Shown piece after piece: positions 8,025 to 19,230 of a DNA stretch of 64,000 nt (position 1 is its first letter; the number at the start of each line of letters is the position of its first letter). A program made the position numbers and the translations under genes. The notes beneath the pieces are model-generated. The model was not told where the DNA came from. It saw only the letters and a list, made by a program, of their open reading frames with translations, and did no database searches. The DNA is from Clostridium pasteurianum. GTDB lineage: Bacteria; Bacillota; Clostridia; Clostridiales; Clostridiaceae. The stretch spans positions 3,290,181 through 3,354,180 of the forward strand of contig NZ_MCGV01000001.1 of NCBI RefSeq assembly GCF_001705235.1. Direction: 5' to 3'.

Positions 8025-10070
8025 ATGCCAAAAATTAAAAGTATTAAAGCAAGGACTTTATTATCAGTATTACCGGTAACAATAATATTACTAATTATAT
8101 TGGTTGCTTCCAGCTATTATGTTTCAAAAAACATGCTAAGTAAGCAAATTGACTCTAAAATAAAAAATAATGCAAATGAACTTAAGGTATCTGTTGATTC
8201 TAAACTTCAATCTCACGCTATGGTGGCAAAAACTCTTGCTAAAACAGTAGAGACAAGTGGAAGTAATATGTCACAGGATGACTATAAGAACTTATTATCA
8301 AAATATATTTTATTAAATCATGATACTATGGGTGCAGGAGTTTGGTATGAACCTTCAAAATATAAAGGTGATATAAAGTATTTTGGACCATATGTGTACA
8401 AGCAAGGTAATAAAACTGAATATACAGATCAGTATATGTCAGAAGACTATTCATATCCTAATCAAGACTGGTATAAGGACGGAAAAAACAGTAATGGCAA
8501 AGTGTCATGGACGACTCCGTACTACGACAAATCAACTAATATGACTATGCTAACGACAACTGTTCCATTTTATGATGGAAACAACAATTTTATAGGTGAA
8601 ACCACTGCTGATATAAATTTGAATGATCTTCAAAGTATAATGGGCGGTTTAAAAATAGGAGAATCCGGAAAAGCATTTTTATTGACTAAAGATGGTTATT
8701 ATATAGCTGGGGTGGACAAGTCTGACATAATGAAAAAGAATGTTAAAAATGATAGCAAGTTTTCAGGTATATCAAAAAGTTTATTAAGTGGAAAAAGCGG
8801 TAATGGATATTATTATGATGGAAATGACAAAAGGGTTATTTATTATATCCCTATTGGAGAAACAAATTGGGTACTCGCTATAACTATGTCACAATCTGAA
8901 ATATATGCACCACTTAGAAGTCTACTTACTACTTTAATTATATTGGGTTTAATAATGTTAGCTTTGATTTCAGCCGCTATAATTGTGTATAGTAATTATA
9001 TAACTAAGAGTGTATCTGAAGTAAATAAACTTTCTGAAACTATTTCAGGAGGAGATTTAACACAAAGTATAGAGGTTAAATCAGAGGATGAATTGGGTCA
9101 AATGACAGAAAATTTGAATGTTATGTCTCAAAATTTGAGAAATGTGTTTAAGTCATTTTTGAATAGTCTTGATAATATTGTTGGTACGTCCGAGGAATTA
9201 ACAGCAAGTGCTGGACAAACTGAATCGGCTGCAGGTCAGGTAGCGGTATCAATGCAGGATATTTCAAACCAGGTAAATTCTCAAGCGGATAATACGAAAC
9301 AAATATCCAGCGAGGTAGAAGAAATAAATAGGTCAATTAAAAATATAAAAGATAATATGTCTGAAACTTCATCGCTTTCGGCATCGGCATCGACATCAGC
9401 TAAGAACGGAGATCAGATAATAAAGAATGCTATTGAGCAAATAAAAGAAATAACAACTTCAGTTAATGAAACAACTGGGATTGTCAATGAATTGGATGAT
9501 AAGTCAAAGAAAATTAACGACATAATTTCAATTATAAATGATATATCGGAGCAGACTAATTTACTTGCATTAAATGCTTCAATTGAAGCTGCTAGAGCAG
9601 GAGAGGCTGGAAAAGGATTTGCTGTTGTTGCTGATGAAGTTGCAAAACTAGCAAATGAATCAAGTAAGTCAGCTGAGGAAATAGGCAAGTTAATACATGA
9701 GATTCAAGTTAAAATAACTAATACAGTAGACTTTATGGGTAAGGAAACTGCTGCGGTTAAGAAGGGTAATGAGTTAGTTGAAAGTGCTGGAAAATCATTT
9801 TATGAGATAGTAAATTCAGTAAATGATGTTTCATCTAAAATTAGTGAAATGGTAAATGAAGTTGATGCAATTTATGGAAGCTCTAATGGTATGACTAATA
9901 ATGTTATGAATATTTCAAGTTCGGCAAATAAAACTTCAGATAATATACAAAATGTTGCTGCTGCATCAGAGGAACAATCCGCATTAATGAAGCAGATTTC
10001 GGAGGCAGCTGAGGGACTAACAAAGATAGTCGTTGAACTTCAGGAACACATAAGTAAATATAAAATTTAG
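8025..10070 (+). CDS. methyl-accepting chemotaxis protein with dCache sensor
   Basis: A 681-residue transmembrane chemoreceptor. Helix 1 is about 12-33, the periplasmic-side double Cache domain about 40-295 ([42 protein letters not shown]), helix 2 about 300-325, then HAMP and a long coiled-coil signalling domain. The CheA/CheW-binding tip [18 protein letters not shown] begins at residue 509. Cache domains of this shape often bind amino acids or carboxylates, but the ligand cannot be read from sequence. ATG 8025 is chosen because AAGGAGG lies at 8010-8016; an upstream in-frame start at 7995 lacks one. Confidence 0.93.
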   Translation: MPKIKSIKARTLLSVLPVTIILLIILVASSYYVSKNMLSKQIDSKIKNNANELKVSVDSKLQSHAMVAKTLAKTVETSGSNMSQDDYKNLLSKYILLNHDTMGAGVWYEPSKYKGDIKYFGPYVYKQGNKTEYTDQYMSEDYSYPNQDWYKDGKNSNGKVSWTTPYYDKSTNMTMLTTTVPFYDGNNNFIGETTADINLNDLQSIMGGLKIGESGKAFLLTKDGYYIAGVDKSDIMKKNVKNDSKFSGISKSLLSGKSGNGYYYDGNDKRVIYYIPIGETNWVLAITMSQSEIYAPLRSLLTTLIILGLIMLALISAAIIVYSNYITKSVSEVNKLSETISGGDLTQSIEVKSEDELGQMTENLNVMSQNLRNVFKSFLNSLDNIVGTSEELTASAGQTESAAGQVAVSMQDISNQVNSQADNTKQISSEVEEINRSIKNIKDNMSETSSLSASASTSAKNGDQIIKNAIEQIKEITTSVNETTGIVNELDDKSKKINDIISIINDISEQTNLLALNASIEAARAGEAGKGFAVVADEVAKLANESSKSAEEIGKLIHEIQVKITNTVDFMGKETAAVKKGNELVESAGKSFYEIVNSVNDVSSKISEMVNEVDAIYGSSNGMTNNVMNISSSANKTSDNIQNVAAASEEQSALMKQISEAAEGLTKIVVELQEHISKYKI

Positions 10071-10090
10071 GATTTTCTCTAAATGAAAAA

Positions 10091-10126
10091 GCGGCGAATT
10101 ATGTAGAGTTCGCCGCCTTTTATTTT
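10091..10126 (+). terminator. Rho-independent terminator after the chemoreceptor
   Basis: GCGGCGAA (10091-10098) and TTCGCCGC (10109-10116) form an 8-bp GC-rich stem followed by CTTTTATTTT. Confidence 0.9.
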
Positions 10127-10164
10127 AAAATTTGTTTTTATATCATAGGTATTTTATGCACAAA

Positions 10165-11199
10165 TTATTGTCCGTTTGCTTTTAAAACATTTGCCTGATG
10201 TACTGGATCTATTACAGGATTAGAGTGTCCTAAGGAATTATAAAAGTACATATCAGTATGTCCATCAAAACCATTATCAGTGATAGTTTCAACACCGTGA
10301 GGCATTCCTGTTAAGCTAACTGCCATTTGGTAATTCACGCCGTTTTTTGTAAAGTATAAAACCATAGGTCTTTTATGATCGTTAGCCCATGACCAGGAGC
10401 CATAAAGTGATTTCATAACATCAGTATCAGCAAGTGTTAATGGCTCTACATCACTATGATTTGATCCTTCCATGTATTTTATTTTAAAAGTTTTGTTAGT
10501 AGCTAAGTCTCTTAAAGTTCCCTCTGTACCAACAGTCCATAATCTCATTGCATTTTCCCACGTATATATATCACCGAAATTGTCATTTACTCTAGCTTTC
10601 ATCATGGTAATTCCTACGGGTTTAACTATCTCAGTTGAATTTACAGGAATAGTTAAAGTTTGAGTAGGTACTATAGCATCTGATAGAAGCATGTTTGATT
10701 TCATTATTGCATCTTCTGTTGTTTTATATTTTTGTGCTATAGTCCAAAGATTGTCTCCAGCCACTACTTTATAATTAACTGTTGTAACTGATGGAACTAC
10801 TGGTGTAACTGGTGGTGTCTGTGTCCCATATACTATACCTTCAATTAGCAATTCTTGTCCTATATTTAAAGTTGTTGTTGTTAAATTATTTTTTTGCATT
10901 ATGCTATCCACAGTTGTTCCATATTTTTTTGATATGAGCCAGAGGGTATCCCCTGAAACTACTGTGTGAACAAGATTCAATTTTAATACTTGTCCAACAT
11001 TTATAACATCAGAAGTTAATACATTCCATTTCTTTAAATTATCTATAGTAACATTATATTTGGTAGATATACGCCAAAGACTATCTCCTGCTGCAACAGT
11101 ATAAGTATTACTTAAAGTTTGAGCATGAATTGTAGATGGAATAAATAGTCCTGTTCCAATTACTGCAGATAATACTAAAGTTAATATTTTCTTTTTCAT
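10165..11199 (-). CDS. secreted protein with three LysM domains and uncharacterised C-terminal domain
   Basis: 344 residues. Signal peptide 1-27, LysM repeats at about 31-74, 78-119 and 142-184 (each with GDxLWxIS/A), a Pro/Thr linker between the second and third, and a C-terminal domain of about 150 residues (GITMMKARVNDNFGDIYTW… to the end) that I cannot assign. LysM modules bind N-acetylglucosamine in peptidoglycan, so the protein should sit in the wall; the C-terminal domain is presumably the effector. The start is the ATG with GGAGGATAATCAA before it, five codons inside the longest frame. Confidence 0.82.
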   Translation of the reverse strand: MKKKILTLVLSAVIGTGLFIPSTIHAQTLSNTYTVAAGDSLWRISTKYNVTIDNLKKWNVLTSDVINVGQVLKLNLVHTVVSGDTLWLISKKYGTTVDSIMQKNNLTTTTLNIGQELLIEGIVYGTQTPPVTPVVPSVTTVNYKVVAGDNLWTIAQKYKTTEDAIMKSNMLLSDAIVPTQTLTIPVNSTEIVKPVGITMMKARVNDNFGDIYTWENAMRLWTVGTEGTLRDLATNKTFKIKYMEGSNHSDVEPLTLADTDVMKSLYGSWSWANDHKRPMVLYFTKNGVNYQMAVSLTGMPHGVETITDNGFDGHTDMYFYNSLGHSNPVIDPVHQANVLKANGQ

Positions 11200-11352
11200 T
11201 TGATTATCCTCCATTAATTTTATACATTTTTATAAGTATTAAGTGGTGTAATCGATTCATGTATTATATACTAACAGAGAATTTTAATTGTGAATAGATG
11301 AGTTTTGATGGAAATACAGGTATATTAATTCTATATTAAAAAGTGCGCTGTA

Positions 11353-12870
<1,518 letters not shown>

Positions 12871-12961
12871 TTATAAACAAAAATATAGCATGAAGACTAT
12901 AAGGTTTAAATATCCAGAAAAATTATGTCTATGTGCTTAATTCTGAAAAAAAGTACCAGAT

Positions 12962-13816
12962 TTAAGTGCTTTTTAACCATCTATATCTTTCACAATTTAA
13001 TGCAGCTACGTTTTTTTTGACACTGTCATAATTGTGTACTAATAATGCTGCTGCAAGTATGTCTAGAACATATTGAGTGGAAGTTGTAAAAATAACAGTT
13101 GACAATTCCAAAGTGTTTTCCGAAGTCATTATGTTTATATGGTCATCAGTTAGTTTGGACAACCCTTCATCAATGTTACCGGTGATTGCTAAGGTTGAAA
13201 TTTTTAATTCTTTTAGTTTTTTAGCAGTATCGTACATACTTGGATTTTTGCCAGTATGTGAAATTAAAATTGAATAAGAAGGAGTTTTTTCTAATTGAAG
13301 TCTTTTGGCATGATTCCAATTGATGCTGCTATAGGCTCCAGCTGTAACTCCTATTTCTTCGAGTTTATAGCAAAACATTTTAGCTACTTCATAATTTATA
13401 CCTTCACCATAAACATCAATTATTTTGGCCTTTTTTAGGAAACTAATTATTCTATCAATTACGTTGTAATCCAGCATACTTCTTGTATAATCAATGGCTT
13501 TAGAGTAAATTAGCGGCATAGTATGTATAATATCATTAATTTCTGTATTTTTATTATAAGGCTCTATTTTTAAAGCTTCTTTAAGTTTCATCATCTCTGG
13601 ATATTCTGAAGCATAAATGAATTTTAAGTCCGCATATCCTTTTACACCTAATTTTTTGCATAGTCTAATAATTGTGGAGGCACTAGTGTAGCTTGCTGCT
13701 GCTAATTCTGTTACACTCATTTCAATTAAGGCTTTAGGATGCTTTAATATATAATCTATAGCGGCTTTTTCCTGAAACGTAAAATTATTTGAACTTTCCA
13801 TTTTATCTATTATCAT
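12962..13816 (-). CDS. RpiR-family regulator of sugar-phosphate metabolism
   Basis: 284 residues: an N-terminal HTH_6 DNA-binding domain (about 1-78; TSASTIIRLCKKLGVKGYADL is the recognition region) and a SIS sugar-phosphate-binding domain (about 115-250; GEGINYEVAKMFCYKL, SHTGKNPSMYDTAK). It is transcribed in the same direction as the 6-phospho-beta-glucosidase gene 136 bases downstream and likely controls it in response to a phosphosugar. The 3' end of the SIS domain is standard. Confidence 0.85.
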   Translation of the reverse strand: MIIDKMESSNNFTFQEKAAIDYILKHPKALIEMSVTELAAASYTSASTIIRLCKKLGVKGYADLKFIYASEYPEMMKLKEALKIEPYNKNTEINDIIHTMPLIYSKAIDYTRSMLDYNVIDRIISFLKKAKIIDVYGEGINYEVAKMFCYKLEEIGVTAGAYSSINWNHAKRLQLEKTPSYSILISHTGKNPSMYDTAKKLKELKISTLAITGNIDEGLSKLTDDHINIMTSENTLELSTVIFTTSTQYVLDILAAALLVHNYDSVKKNVAALNCERYRWLKST

Positions 13817-13913
13817 AAATACACCTCTGATTTTATTTAAGCGATTTGTGAGAAATGCATATGTTATTGATTATTATCTTAAAATTTTATTATATCACGT
13901 AAAATTTTCAAAT

Positions 13914-14022
13914 GCGAAGTAATAGTGTTTTGAAACATTAAATAAAAATCATAAGGCTAATCTCCAAATTATAAAAATATTATTACTTCGCTTAAAATAA
14001 AAGCAAGGTAAATTTTTCTCCG
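13914..14022. repeat. palindromic repeat family 1, short copy
   Basis: GCGAAGTAATA (13914-13924) and its exact inverted copy (13981-13991) bound a 78-bp unit. Its left arm to about 13976 is a near-copy, inverted, of the right arm of the element at 20.0-20.2 kb. The right flank CTTAAAATAAAAGCAAGG (from 13991) is also shared, inverted, with the left flank of that element. It appears to be one arm of a longer hairpin element with the other arm lost. Confidence 0.75.
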
Positions 14023-14080
14023 CTTCACCGCAAAAAATAATATATTAACCTATTTAAAGATAAAATGATTTCATTTCAAG

Positions 14081-14174
14081 ATTCCGTAGGTACGGAGGAA
14101 TTTTTTCTTTGCTTTACCCCAAAAGTGAATTAACATTGATTTGTAACTATTTAAAAAAAATCAATGTTAATTCA
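14081..14174. repeat. family 1 related module: CCGT hairpin plus second palindrome
   Basis: ATTCCGTAGGTACGGAGG (14081-14098) followed by T6 is a small terminator-like hairpin; the same module occurs at 45232, in both cases about 40-45 bases before a palindrome. Here the palindrome is TGAATTAACATTGATT (14126-14141) with its exact complement at 14159-14174, giving a 16-bp stem and 17-base loop. The stretch 13817-14246 otherwise holds only the phosphatase promoter region. Confidence 0.7.
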
Positions 14175-14246
14175 ATATAGTTGAACAAAGCATAAAAATA
14201 ATTGTATAATGACATTGAACATTTTTAGACAAGGAGATATTACTAT

Positions 14247-14903
14247 ATGAAAAAATACGATACTGTTATATTTGATTTGGATGGAACACTACTTAATACA
14301 CTCGATGATCTCGCTGATAGTGCTAATTTTGCATTGTCATTATATGATTTACCAAATAGAACAACAGATGAAGTTAGAAGATTTCTTGGCAATGGTGTAG
14401 CAAAGTTAATTGAACGATGCATACCTAATGGACGTCAAAATGAATATTATGAAAAGTGTCTTGCGGATTTTCGTAAACATTATTCTAAAAATATGCAGAA
14501 TAAAACTACTCCTTATACTGGTATTATGGAACTTTTAGGACAACTATCAGAAAAAGGATATAAAATTGCTATTGTTTCAAATAAATTTGATTCGGCTGTA
14601 AAAGGACTTAATGAACTTTATTTTAACAAGTATATAAAAGTGGCAATCGGGGAAATGGAAAGTGAGGGGGTTGCTAAAAAGCCAGCTCCTGATACTGTAT
14701 TTAAAGCTCTTAAAGAATTAAGGTCTACCCCTGATAGAGCAGTATATGTAGGTGATTCAGAAGTAGACGTTAAAACAGCTAAAAATTCTGGACTTCCATG
14801 TGTAGGAGTAACATGGGGATTTAGAAATAGACAAATTTTAAATGATGAAGGTGCTAATTATATTATAGACAAGCCAGAACAGTTGGTGGAAATAGTTTAT
14901 TAA
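14247..14903 (+). CDS. HAD-family phosphatase, phosphoglycolate phosphatase-like
   Basis: 218 residues with the HAD plan: FDLDGTLLNT with nucleophile Asp10 and Asp12, a helical cap from about 18 to 80, SNK near 113-115 (motif II), KKPAPD near 148 (motif III Lys) and VGDSEVD near 167 (motif IV acids). Closest in layout to Gph/PpaX phosphatases, which remove phosphate from phosphoglycolate or pyrophosphate; the substrate is not certain. AAGGAG precedes the start. Single gene between repeats on the left and a low-complexity gene on the right. Confidence 0.85.
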   Translation: MKKYDTVIFDLDGTLLNTLDDLADSANFALSLYDLPNRTTDEVRRFLGNGVAKLIERCIPNGRQNEYYEKCLADFRKHYSKNMQNKTTPYTGIMELLGQLSEKGYKIAIVSNKFDSAVKGLNELYFNKYIKVAIGEMESEGVAKKPAPDTVFKALKELRSTPDRAVYVGDSEVDVKTAKNSGLPCVGVTWGFRNRQILNDEGANYIIDKPEQLVEIVY

Positions 14904-15006
14904 CTTAATTGTTAATAATGGATTATTTTATAGAAATTTTTATATAAAAATAGTAAAATTAAAATAACAATGGTATTAGATTATATAGAGAGGTGGGGAG
15001 AGTTAA

Positions 15007-15471
15007 ATGCAAATAGATCAATTATCACAATTAATGCAACTTCAAGCATTACAAGGTACATCAAATTCAAGTAGTAATTCAGGGACAGGCAATGAAAATT
15101 CAATTTTTAATAATTTGTTAGAACAAATACTTGAAAATCAATCTAATGAAAAAACTACTACATCAAATGCCGTTTCAGCTACAAATACAAATGCAAATAC
15201 GAGTAATACAAATAGTACTAACTCTGTGGCGAAAGAATTAGTACTTATGATGCAGCTTCAGGCACTTCAAAGCATGTCATCAAGTTACAGCAGTATTGAT
15301 AGTATTGCTAATGGTGATAATAATTCAGATTCAAGTAATGGTTTGAACGCGAATAATTATGCTTATCAAATAATGAATGGTTTATCACAAAGTTCTGATA
15401 GTAGTGGAGATAGTTCTCTAAGTAATTTTGGCCAGAATACTAATGATTTAGGCTCAAATAGTTTTCTATAA
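15007..15471 (+). CDS. low-complexity Gln/Asn/Ser-rich protein
   Basis: 154 residues without signal peptide or membrane helix. The motif LMQLQALQ occurs near residue 10 and again as MMQLQALQ near 80, separated and followed by Ser/Asn/Thr-rich linker. The N-terminal MQIDQLSQLMQLQ with a following Ser/Asn linker resembles the start of clostridial lytic transglycosylases, but the SLT catalytic domain is absent and a good terminator follows at once. It may be a truncated relative or an export/adaptor protein in its own right. A GAGGTGGGGAG ribosome site supports real translation. Confidence 0.6.
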   Translation: MQIDQLSQLMQLQALQGTSNSSSNSGTGNENSIFNNLLEQILENQSNEKTTTSNAVSATNTNANTSNTNSTNSVAKELVLMMQLQALQSMSSSYSSIDSIANGDNNSDSSNGLNANNYAYQIMNGLSQSSDSSGDSSLSNFGQNTNDLGSNSFL

Positions 15472-15496
15472 ATATATTTAATAAGTAAATATGAAA

Positions 15497-15530
15497 AGCG
15501 ATTGCAAATAAATAGCAATTGCTTTTTTTT
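15497..15530 (+). terminator. Rho-independent terminator
   Basis: AGCGATTGC (15497-15505) pairs with GCAATTGCT (15515-15523) and is followed by eight T. Confidence 0.88.
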
Positions 15531-15617
15531 ATTATAAATTAAGCAAATAAAATAAGAAATTTGTCTTTAAAATATTCTTGTAATTTTAATAATATTTTAA
15601 ATAACATAATTTTCACA

Positions 15618-15642
15618 TAAATTTTTGATATTTAAACGATAA
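15618..15642 (+). promoter_or_regulatory. possible motility-type promoter with short spacer
   Basis: AACGATAA (15635-15642) matches the -10 box also seen before the first chemoreceptor gene. A TAAA lies at 15618-15621, giving a 13-base spacer instead of the expected 15. Located about 70 bases before the second chemoreceptor gene. Confidence 0.3.
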
Positions 15643-15710
15643 ATATTAGTTATAATTTTATAAAATGTGGTGTTAATAGAAATTACATAATAAAAAAGAA
15701 GGTGTAGTAT

Positions 15711-17411
15711 ATGAAAAAATTATCAAGACTTAAAGTTAAAACAAAATTAATTATATCGTTTGCAGTTATTACTTTATTTATCGCAGCAGTTTGCGTTGTC
15801 GGAATAGGATCTCTAAGTTCAATGAACAATACATCTAACGCTATGTATACCGTTGGAATGCAAAGCGTTTTTTATTCATCATCCATAGAAAAAAATTTAA
15901 CACAAAGTGATAAGGAATTACAATCTCTCGTTTTCGTAAGGGATGCTTCTAAGAAAGCTGAAATTGAAAATAAAATAAAAACTATATATAGTAAAAATAA
16001 AACTCTTATTACCGCTTATGATAAGATTCAAAATGATTCATCATGGAAAGGGTTAGAAAAACAAATTAGTCAATATGTTTCACAAAGAGATAAAATAATT
16101 AAACTTGTGGATGAAAATAATTTTGATGCTGCAGCCGAAGAGTATAAAATCTTGTCTGTATCAGTTGAAAAAATAAATACACAGCTTGACAAATCAGTTA
16201 GTACTAACATTTCTAGAACTAAAACTGTAAGTAAAGGTAATACAACTACGTATGAAACTGATTATAAAATAATGCTGGCTTTATTAATAGCCGGGGTAAT
16301 ATTTGCATTAGGTATGGGAGCTTTTATTTCAAGGCTTATTTCCGAACCATTATCAAAAATAAAGAATTTTGCAGAACAATTAGCAGAATATGATTTTTCT
16401 AGACCTATTGAAGTTAAAGCATCGGACGAATTTGGACAAACGGCACAAGCTTTAAATAAAGCAAGAGAAAATGTGAAAAGTTTAATTGGTACAATAAAGA
16501 ATAATTCAGAAGAAATGAATAGTGCAAGTGAAAACTTATCTTCAATTAGCAATGAACTTAGAACAAAATCTGAAAATATAAATAGTGAAATAGAGAATAT
16601 TGCTTGTGGTATACAGGAAACCAGCGCTTTTTCAGAAGAGGTAACAGCATCTATGCAAGAGGTTGATTCAAGCATAGGTAATCTTTCTCAAAAAGCAATG
16701 GCAGGAAGTAGTAATGCAGTCGAAGCTATAAACAAAGTTGATGAAATTCAAAATGAAATGAAAGCATCTATAGAGCAATCAAAAGAGATTGGAATTAAGC
16801 AAAAAGAGAAAATAGTAAAATCAATTGAAGACGGAAAGGTAGTTAATAAAATAGGTGTAGTTGCCGATACGATTTCGGGAATATCAAATCAAACGAATCT
16901 TTTAGCTTTAAATGCTTCCATAGAGGCAGCAAGAGCGGGAGAGAATGGTAAGGGTTTTGCAGTTGTAGCAGATGAGGTTGGAAAACTTGCTGAGCAATCT
17001 CAAAATGAAATAAATTCTGTTCGTGATGTTATAGAAAAAATACAAAATGCTTTTAAAAACATAGCAGAGGATAGCAATGCAGTTCTCCAATATGTAAATG
17101 TTGATGTTAATTCTCAATTTGAAAGTTTTATCAGTATAGTTAACCAGTATCATAATGATTCTTATTTTATGAGTAAAATGTCAGAAGAAATTGCAGAGAT
17201 GTCAAATAAACTTTCTGCCGCAGTAAGCCAGGTTAGTGAGGCTGTAGAGAATTTAACACAAATAGCTCAAAAATCTTCTGAGAGCACTGAAACTATAAAA
17301 AATAGCATATATGAAAATACAGAGGCAATATCAAATGTAGCAGAAACTGCTAAAGTTCAAGCAGAGCTTGCCTCAAGATTACACACCACAGTAAAGAAGT
17401 TTAGGATATAA
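15711..17411 (+). CDS. methyl-accepting chemotaxis protein with four-helix-bundle sensor
   Basis: 566 residues. Membrane helix about 12-34, a helical extracellular domain of the 4HB_MCP type (about 40-182, heptad-rich, no Cache strands), helix 2 about 186-208, HAMP about 209-262 ([22 protein letters not shown]) and a signalling domain whose tip [18 protein letters not shown] starts near residue 393. Small-molecule ligands of such bundles cannot be predicted. Transcribed alone; the start ATG is preceded by GAAGGTG. Confidence 0.9.
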   Translation: MKKLSRLKVKTKLIISFAVITLFIAAVCVVGIGSLSSMNNTSNAMYTVGMQSVFYSSSIEKNLTQSDKELQSLVFVRDASKKAEIENKIKTIYSKNKTLITAYDKIQNDSSWKGLEKQISQYVSQRDKIIKLVDENNFDAAAEEYKILSVSVEKINTQLDKSVSTNISRTKTVSKGNTTTYETDYKIMLALLIAGVIFALGMGAFISRLISEPLSKIKNFAEQLAEYDFSRPIEVKASDEFGQTAQALNKARENVKSLIGTIKNNSEEMNSASENLSSISNELRTKSENINSEIENIACGIQETSAFSEEVTASMQEVDSSIGNLSQKAMAGSSNAVEAINKVDEIQNEMKASIEQSKEIGIKQKEKIVKSIEDGKVVNKIGVVADTISGISNQTNLLALNASIEAARAGENGKGFAVVADEVGKLAEQSQNEINSVRDVIEKIQNAFKNIAEDSNAVLQYVNVDVNSQFESFISIVNQYHNDSYFMSKMSEEIAEMSNKLSAAVSQVSEAVENLTQIAQKSSESTETIKNSIYENTEAISNVAETAKVQAELASRLHTTVKKFRI

Positions 17412-17512
17412 TCATATACGGGGCTCGAGTCAAGGACCCATTATCCTTCTTGAATCTCAAAAAGGAACTTTCATGGCAGAGACTGAAAACCATGATTAAA
17501 GCTTGAATATGT
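17412..17512 (+). ncRNA. unassigned structured RNA candidate, three-helix shape
   Basis: Directly behind the chemoreceptor stop codon. CATAT (17413-17417) can pair with ATATG (17507-17511) to close a junction holding two hairpins: GAGTCAAGGA…TCCTTCTTGAATCTC (17427-17458) and TCATGG…CCATGA (17471-17495). A hairpin terminator follows at 17520. The arrangement looks like a riboswitch or small RNA, but the sequence matches none of the riboswitch consensus patterns I know. It could be a 3'-UTR structure or a leader of the radical SAM gene. Confidence 0.35.
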
Positions 17513-17519
17513 GTACGGA

Positions 17520-17556
17520 GTTTGAATTTTTGTTATAAAATTCAAACTTCTTACTT
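17520..17556 (+). terminator. hairpin terminator behind the structured RNA candidate
   Basis: GTTTGAATTTT (17520-17530) and AAAATTCAAAC (17537-17547) form a perfect 11-bp stem followed by TTCTTACTTT, a moderate T-rich tail. Confidence 0.6.
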
Positions 17557-17629
17557 TGTAAATTTTAAATTTAAACAAATTTTGGATAATATAGAGTAGA
17601 AATGGGTAATAGGCTTTGCCTAAACATCA

Positions 17630-17669
17630 TATAGTATAAAAGTGGTAAAAAATCATCTTTTATACTATA
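17630..17669 (+). promoter_or_regulatory. perfect inverted repeat ahead of the radical SAM gene
   Basis: TATAGTATAAAAG (17630-17642) and CTTTTATACTATA (17657-17669) are exact inverted copies 90-130 bases before the start codon. No T-run follows, so it is more likely an operator or leader hairpin than a terminator. Confidence 0.4.
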
Positions 17670-17758
17670 ATGTATATTGTAGAATTACTATTTAGCATTT
17701 TTAAATTGCAGGCATTTATATTAGTTTATAAAGCTATAATTTACTAGGAGGAATTTGT

Positions 17759-19141
17759 ATGGAGATAAAAAATACTTTGGAGAAAGCTGCCAAAGAGGCT
17801 ATTGTAAACAAAGTTGTTGGTTATCTTGACAAGGATCCGGAAAAAAACATAAGTAAAATATTTGCAGCTATTAAAAAGCTAACAAAGGATGAATCCGCGT
17901 TATCTCAGATTGAGTTTGTTGAGAATTATTACAACAACGATAAGTACAAGCATGAATTTATTCAGGATATTTTAAAAAATACTGATACTAAATGTTTAAA
18001 AAAATTTTTTACCAACTTTTTTGCAAATGCAAATTGGTATGCTGGTCCTAAAAGACAAAAATATTTGGACAAAGAAGATACTAAAATACCATTTGTTATG
18101 CTTTTGAGTCCATCTATGAGATGCCCACTTCATTGTAAGGGATGTTATGCATCAAGCTTCAGTAAAAAGGATGACATTCCACCAGAAGAAGTTGATAGAA
18201 TTATTGGAGAAGCAAGAGATTTAGGGATTTATTACATTATTATTTTAGGCGGTGAACCGTTCTTTAATGACTATCTTCTTGACATTTATGAAAAGTATGA
18301 TGACATAATGTTTACACCGTTCACCAGTGGACTTTTACTTAATGAAAAAATTGCTGATAGACTTAAAAAATGTGGAAATGTTATACCAATGCTTTCTATT
18401 GAAGGGTTTGAAGAAGATACTGATTCACGTAGAGGAAAAGGAACTTATAAAAAAGTTTTAAAAGCTATGGATATGCTCCATGAAAGAGGCATATTATTTG
18501 GAGTATCTTCTGCGGTTACAAGAACTAATATAAATACAGTACTCAGTGATGAGTTTACAGATATGCTAATTGAAAAAGGTTCTAAAATGAGCTGGTACTT
18601 TCTCTTCATGCCAGTTAATGGTGAGGATGAAGACTTTAATATGATGCTTACCGCAAAGCAGAGGGATTATCTTGGAAGAAGATCTAGAGAAATAAGAGCT
18701 AATAAGCCATATTTCACAATAGATTTTTTTAATGATGCGCCATATGTAGGTGGATGTATTGCAGGAAAATATTATTTCCATGTTAATTCAAAAGAGGATG
18801 TTGAGCCATGTATATTTTCTCATTTTTCCACAGTTAATTTAAAAGGCAAGCATTTAATTGATGCATTTAGAGATCCATTTTTCAAAAAACTAAGATCTAT
18901 ACAACCTTATAATAAAAACATGTTAAGGCCATGTATGATGATAGATAATACAAATGTTATAATAGATGTATGTAATGAAGTAGGAGCAAAACCAGATGAT
19001 TCTGGAGCAGAAAAAATGCTTCACGATGATGTGTTCCATAAAAAAATAACAAAGACAGCAGAGGAATTTAAACCATATGCTGATAAGACATGGAAAGAAT
19101 TTTTTAATGAAAAAGGTAATGAAGAATTTTCTAGGGGATAA
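17759..19141 (+). CDS. radical SAM protein of unknown substrate
   Basis: 460 residues. The [4Fe-4S]/SAM motif is C122-x3-C126-x2-C129 (RCPLHCKGCYASS), followed by GGEP near 162-165 and the usual TIM-barrel strands. An alpha-helical region of about 105 residues precedes the barrel. C-terminal cysteines (GGCIAGKYYF, VEPCIFSHF, RPCMM, VCNEVG) resemble a SPASM/Twitch-type auxiliary cluster region as in peptide or cofactor maturases. No small peptide substrate gene is adjacent on the same strand. GGAGGAA precedes the ATG. Function cannot be assigned. Confidence 0.8.
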   Translation: MEIKNTLEKAAKEAIVNKVVGYLDKDPEKNISKIFAAIKKLTKDESALSQIEFVENYYNNDKYKHEFIQDILKNTDTKCLKKFFTNFFANANWYAGPKRQKYLDKEDTKIPFVMLLSPSMRCPLHCKGCYASSFSKKDDIPPEEVDRIIGEARDLGIYYIIILGGEPFFNDYLLDIYEKYDDIMFTPFTSGLLLNEKIADRLKKCGNVIPMLSIEGFEEDTDSRRGKGTYKKVLKAMDMLHERGILFGVSSAVTRTNINTVLSDEFTDMLIEKGSKMSWYFLFMPVNGEDEDFNMMLTAKQRDYLGRRSREIRANKPYFTIDFFNDAPYVGGCIAGKYYFHVNSKEDVEPCIFSHFSTVNLKGKHLIDAFRDPFFKKLRSIQPYNKNMLRPCMMIDNTNVIIDVCNEVGAKPDDSGAEKMLHDDVFHKKITKTAEEFKPYADKTWKEFFNEKGNEEFSRG

Positions 19142-19150
19142 AATTTAATT

Positions 19151-19200
19151 GGATTTCTCATATAAAAGTTAAGTAACTATTATATGAGAAATCCTTTATT
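19151..19200 (+). terminator. terminator after the radical SAM gene
   Basis: GGATTTCTCATATAA (19151-19165) and its exact complement (19180-19194) make a 15-bp stem followed by TTTATTTT. It lies between two convergent genes and could serve both. Confidence 0.8.
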
Positions 19201-19230
19201 TTATCTGAATACATTGAAAGATATTTATTA

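Noticed and set aside
13914-14174. Possible CRISPR array, since short repeats occur close together
   Set aside because: The repeats are inverted, not direct, and have no regular spacers; no cas genes are present in the window.
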